From Moniliophthora roreri (taxonomy: Eukaryota; Basidiomycota; Agaricomycetes; Agaricales; Marasmiaceae), in assembly GCA_001466705.2 (NCBI GenBank), contig LATX02000187.1, positions 558,001-622,000 on the forward strand: a DNA stretch of 64,000 nucleotides. The letters are read 5' to 3'. The notes beneath the pieces were generated by a model, which had not been told where the DNA came from, made no database searches, and saw nothing but the letters and a program-made list of their open reading frames with translations. Below are positions 60,132 through 64,000 of the stretch, piece by piece. Both the position numbers and the translations under genes were made by a program. The stretch's first letter is position 1, and each line of letters begins with the position of its first letter.

Positions 60132-60558
60132 AGAGTGCCGATGATCGTGTTGGACTTTGGACCTTTGGTTTAGAGTAGTTTATAGCCTACCCACGTACCG
60201 TCTCCCCCTGAACATTACAAGTGCACTGAAAGCATTCAAAAATCCCGTTTATTCACGTACATAACCAAAACAGCACTCTCAACTTGTAACAATAACAGAT
60301 GTCGCTTCTATCAACACGCTCGTTCTATCAAAAAAGCGGGCTGATTAATGTAAAGATTTTCTAGCATCATCTGTTGAGTCCAGGCAGTCATCACAAGGCT
60401 ACACGACCAAAGCACGGTCAGTTCTATTGCCTTCGGTGGCTGTACTGGAATGAAATCGTGTAGATGACATATATTTCTCGCAAGTATTGGAAACATACAT
60501 ATATAAGTTATACACCTTCAAGATACATCAAGACCAGCTCAACTAGCTCGCCAACGAG
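60132..60558. other. Convergent 3' flanks
   Basis: Intergenic space between the secreted-protein gene (+) and the DUF262 gene (-). The plus-strand frame at 60464-60748 is a shadow of the Pro/Ser-rich end of the DUF262 protein. Confidence 0.5.
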
Positions 60559-62815
60559 TTATACGTTACCACTGCCGTCACCAGTACCAGCACCAGTACC
60601 AGCGGTATCATGTAGCCTTGGACGTGGAGAGAGATTTGGCTGTAAGACTAGCAAAGATGAAGGGTTGGTATTTGGTGATCTAGTTTCTGGTATCGTAGTT
60701 ATAGATGGTAGAGGAAAAGGTCCGGGGGATATAAATGAAGATGAGTGATGAGTCGGCGGTTGCGGCTGACGGACTGGAGGAAGCGGCTGGCGCTTTGGGG
60801 TGTGTGGTTGAGCATAATTCGATGTCGACGCAGGCGTTCGCGACAAGGGAGCTGGAGAATTGATTGATCCCGGTCTACTAGTGCTCAACATCTTCGTGTC
60901 CTCCTCCTGCGCCAGAGGCTTATTGTATTCTGGTTGGGCGCGACACTTCTTCACAGGGGAAACTGTATCCATCTCCACATCTCCTTCATAATCTGGGTCT
61001 CGGGAGCGTTTAGTGGACCCCTTCTTCGCCTTGGTCGCTTTCGCCGTGGTATCTTTGTTTGCGTCAGAAGCCCAATCCAACAATGATCTATGTTCTTTGA
61101 GAAATTGATCTGGATCTTTCGTGACTTCCAACAGAAACGCAAAGAGCGTCTTTCCACAAGTGGAATTCAGGCGAACGTCGTCATGACTTCTGTGGAGGTG
61201 CGCTCGGAGGAGTTGAATGAGTTCTGATAGCTTGGTGTCATTCAACACGGCGACAGATCGTAGAAGGTAGATGAGCACAAGAATACCCATCATCTCCAAG
61301 GGCGAAACATTTCTCGCATAATGTGTTCGTTGGAGAGGACGATTATATCTAATATCGGTGAGTGAGGAGCTAGATGACGTGAGAACGACAGGTTTCACCT
61401 TGAATCAGTAGCCAACCGAACGAACAAGTCAAGTGTTTTGTTCATATTCTTCTTGAAGTCATCCGAAATCGGCATGACAGGTGCATCTTCTTCATCTTCA
61501 TTTCCGTCATCGTCGTCAGCATCTCCTTTCCTCTTTCTTTTCCCCTGCGACTTCCTTTTTCGCGCATTTCTTTTTCCTTTCTCCGCGACCAATCTCTCGT
61601 TCAGCCATCCCTCCTGACCTGCCGTGCCTAATAACGTCTTACAGCCTGTCTCAGGGTCCCATTTGTGCAAAGTTGCTATAGCGACCACAAGCAATTGAAG
61701 GTCTCTTCCGCGCGTGGTGTCGAACGGTATCAGCCTCTCCTTTCCTTTGCCAGACACTTGCAACCCAATACCCTTCTCTTTCGAAAATAGCCGCGCTACG
61801 AGATCCCGAGCAAAATCAGCTCGAGGAGTAGAAATGACATTCATCTTCTCCGCTGGCGTCAGGGGCACCCCCATTTGTACTCTCTGATATCACGGTTTAC
61901 GTCGGGTCAAAATGTCTATCAAAGTTAAAGTCTCACCTTGAAAATATCACGCTCGTCATTGAACGTCAAATCAGTGTACTCTATGCAAGTTATCTGCTTG
62001 TTTTCAAAGATACGGCGATACTTGAGAGGCAGCAGGTTCTTCTTGTCTGTGGCAGGACCGTAATTAGGGTTATCAGTGAACCAGTACAATCTCTTGGTAC
62101 GACTGGGAGCAGAGTAAGCTGGAATCGGGGAGATCAATGGGGAATGTGACTGACTGGTCTCGATCTAATTGACAAACAGGATCAGTTCATGTCAATGAAG
62201 GGTTGTAGGTGCTAGAATCAGTCACTAACGAGGGATTCGGCCTTCGATGAACCTATGAACGCGAGAACGTGAATAAAGAGTGTGAAGTTATAAGGTAGAG
62301 GACATACGAGCGGATTGATGTCAACCTCTGCTTCCCATCTATGCATGTCCTCGAGTCGGATCCGTCGGTGTAAGTTACCACGGCTGGAAGCATATTTCAG
62401 AGAGGGAATACCATATCAGATAAGTTAATCTCACAGAATATTATTGGAGGGATGTAAAAATTCCGCAGAATGCTATCTATCACAGCAATCTGCTTCCTCT
62501 CGTTCCAGACGACGTCTATGTTGTTGATGGTTCAGTGGTTTTGATTTCAAGCTATCGAAATACACGCCTCTTTGGTACTCTGCACTCAAGTCAATGTTTC
62601 CAATCCGGAGTTGCTCTAAAGAATGCCACCAGTCAGCTCAGCTGAGGAACAAGTTCAAGTATTCGCTAACCATATAGATGGCTTGCGCTGTAGGTTGTGG
62701 AGCGTGGTGGCCTCAAGGCATCCGTGACCACATAGTCCTCGGGGCCCGAAGAGGGCGGTTGTAATTCTAGTAGCTCATCTTCGTCTGAGGAAGAATAATA
62801 TTCGTCGGAGGACAT
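60559..62815 (-). CDS. DUF262 (GmrSD/ParB-like) domain protein
   Basis: Start at 62815 (MSSDEYYSSSDEDELLELQ), chosen because this acidic head splices cleanly into the domain. Exons then give QLRIGNIDLSAEYQR, DVVWNERKQIAVIDSILRNF, YIPPIIF, TCIDGKQRLTSI (the DGxQR-type motif), RLYWFTDNPNY, NKQITCIEYTDLTFNDERDI, GVPLTPAEKMNVISTPRADF, and a helical part (PLEMMGILVLIYLLRSVAVL). The C-terminus is basic with nuclear-signal-like KGKRNARKRKSQGKRKRK and a long Pro/Ser/Thr-rich tail. The intron after ATDS uses GTGAAA..TAG (near 61395-61345). DUF262 is the N-terminal domain of the bacterial GmrSD restriction system; in fungi it occurs in stand-alone proteins of unknown role. About 580 residues, apparently intact. 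Confidence 0.85.
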
Positions 62816-64000
62816 GGTGCAAGTGGGGGCAGGTTTGTCGAAGGGTCGTGGTTCGGGTTAAGAAGTCGACAGACCGCATGTTCTACTTACGCTGGTCCGG
62901 GGAACTTGCCGGGCGTTGTGGCTGTGCTGGCGCCTAAATTCTCGCCCCAACACGCCCAACACGCCTCTGTGCTGTAACAGTACAACCTCATGGTGATCTG
63001 ACTGCCCGGGCACAACCTGATCGACACTTTCCAGACACAGTTCATGAATTTCATTCTCGCTGAACCGAACATAACGATTTTCTTTTCCAATTGAGAAGTT
63101 GAACTAGATCTAAGGGACGTTATAGAACTCCTCGTAAACTTTCTCGAAGCGAACGTTGATGACGAGCTGAATAGTGTTAAAGCAGCATGACAATATGGAG
63201 AGAGTGGTGATGGAGAGAGGGGTAGTCTAGGGACGGTCAACGTTATGGACATTAACGAGTTTTATAAATCGTACTCGATTCAAGGTTGCACTACACGATT
63301 AAAAAAGTGTGAATAAGTGTTCCATACCAATGGAAGATAGAGCACTCACTGTGACTTGACAAACAAGACTTTGTTTCCGGTTAACCGTGTCAGTGACTGT
63401 GCAGCAGGGAGGCAGCGACAACAGCTGACTCCAGAAGAGCCTTTCATAGCCCGGGGCATCCATGAACAATGCGAAACAGTGCGCATGCATTGATGTAGGA
63501 AGGATTGCAGCGAATCGACGTGAAATTGCTTGAGTTCTCATTTCATAGGCGAAATAGTAACGTCCTAAAGGCCGAGTCCAGTCAGGAGCCGTGAATTCAA
63601 CTAGTAGAGATGTACGCCGGCCGAATCACTGATTCTCTCCGGTCGCATAGTGCTGAAATTTGTGACTTTGCTTTGAGAGTGTTCTTCAGAGATTTAGAGC
63701 ACCTATCTCGCATTCTCTAAATGACTCGAAGAAGAGGGAGACTTGGATGTATCGCAGAGGGTCATAGAGTAAGAGATGCGGAACCATTTGCGGTCGTCAT
63801 CGCGTATAAGTAAGAGCCGAAGGTTTTGTCCATTGTCGATCGCGGCGTTGCACTTTCCAATTTCTTCCACCACCACCACCACCACCATCACCACCACCAC
63901 TACGACGTCCATCATGTTCGACATGCCCAACTTTCTGACTAGCCTCAGAAGACCAGCAATGATTATTTTTGCAAGGGACCGTAGTTCAGCCAGAAAAATG
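62816..64000. other. Upstream of DUF262 gene; possible small exon
   Basis: A minus-strand stretch at about 63110-62890 reads FNFSIGKENRYVRFSENEIH, then ELCLESVDQVVPGQSDHHEV, and meets a GTAAGT donor near 62892. It looks coding, but stops upstream (TAG codons near 63120-63110) leave no complete gene. Nothing else is recognised up to 64000. Confidence 0.35.
63868..63902. repeat. (CAC)n microsatellite
   Basis: About eleven CAC/CAT units. It produces a poly-Val frame on the minus strand that is not a gene. Confidence 0.9.

Noticed and set aside
60464..60748. Plus-strand frame of 94 codons
   Set aside because: Antisense shadow of the Pro/Ser-rich C-terminus of the DUF262 protein.
63703..63930. 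Minus-strand frame with poly-valine
   Set aside because: Produced by the CAC trinucleotide repeat.
1..64000. CRISPR arrays, bacterial operons, rRNA or replication origins
   Set aside because: No regularly spaced direct repeats, no rRNA motifs, and intron-rich fungal genes throughout; the tandem repeats present are mini- and microsatellites.

Overview
The window looks like nuclear DNA of an agaricomycete (mushroom-forming basidiomycete). The signs are many short introns (about 42-69 bp, GT..AG), class I hydrophobins with three introns, a NACHT protein with the basidiomycete N-terminal signature ISGGQFTNVAGDQ, F-box arrays, a DUF6533-type membrane protein, and TATA boxes close to small secreted genes. 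All genes below were read by eye from splice signals and family motifs; no search was run.

Layout. 1.6-4.2 kb: a NACHT (NLR-like) gene on +, broken by a frameshift and a stop. 4.2-12.35 kb: a CpG-poor transposon nest with two non-autonomous hAT elements (perfect 8-bp target duplications), a 3.4-kb TIR element, two near-identical copies of a tRNA-derived/TIR composite, a gag-like retroelement start, and one N. 12.8-16.3 kb: an 18-exon minus-strand gene fusing a protein kinase to a metacaspase whose catalytic histidine position is replaced. 16.9-45.7 kb: an expanded, decaying array of F-box genes (three readable, two pseudogenes, several relics), interleaved with four copies of an unidentified small membrane-protein gene and a repeated block, plus a separate duplicated unknown gene (26.7-30.1 kb) and a histone H4 fragment. 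47.3-56.5 kb: three hydrophobin genes, two as a head-to-head inverted repeat, with a DUF6533-type gene and its 5'-truncated copy. 58.4 kb: a second NACHT scrap. 59.6-60.1 kb: a small secreted-protein gene with one frameshift. 60.6-62.8 kb: a DUF262 (GmrSD/ParB-like) gene. The rest shows no convincing gene.

Working together. The NACHT gene and the kinase-metacaspase are families tied to self/non-self recognition and regulated cell death, but nothing here proves they act together. The F-box array shows birth and death, gene conversion and a conserved hidden last exon. The hydrophobin/DUF6533 pair was duplicated as a block, and one hydrophobin was then copied again in inverted orientation. Copies of one dispersed repeat inside and outside the transposon nest differ almost only at CpG sites, pointing to cytosine methylation and deamination that spread into the 3' half of the NACHT gene.
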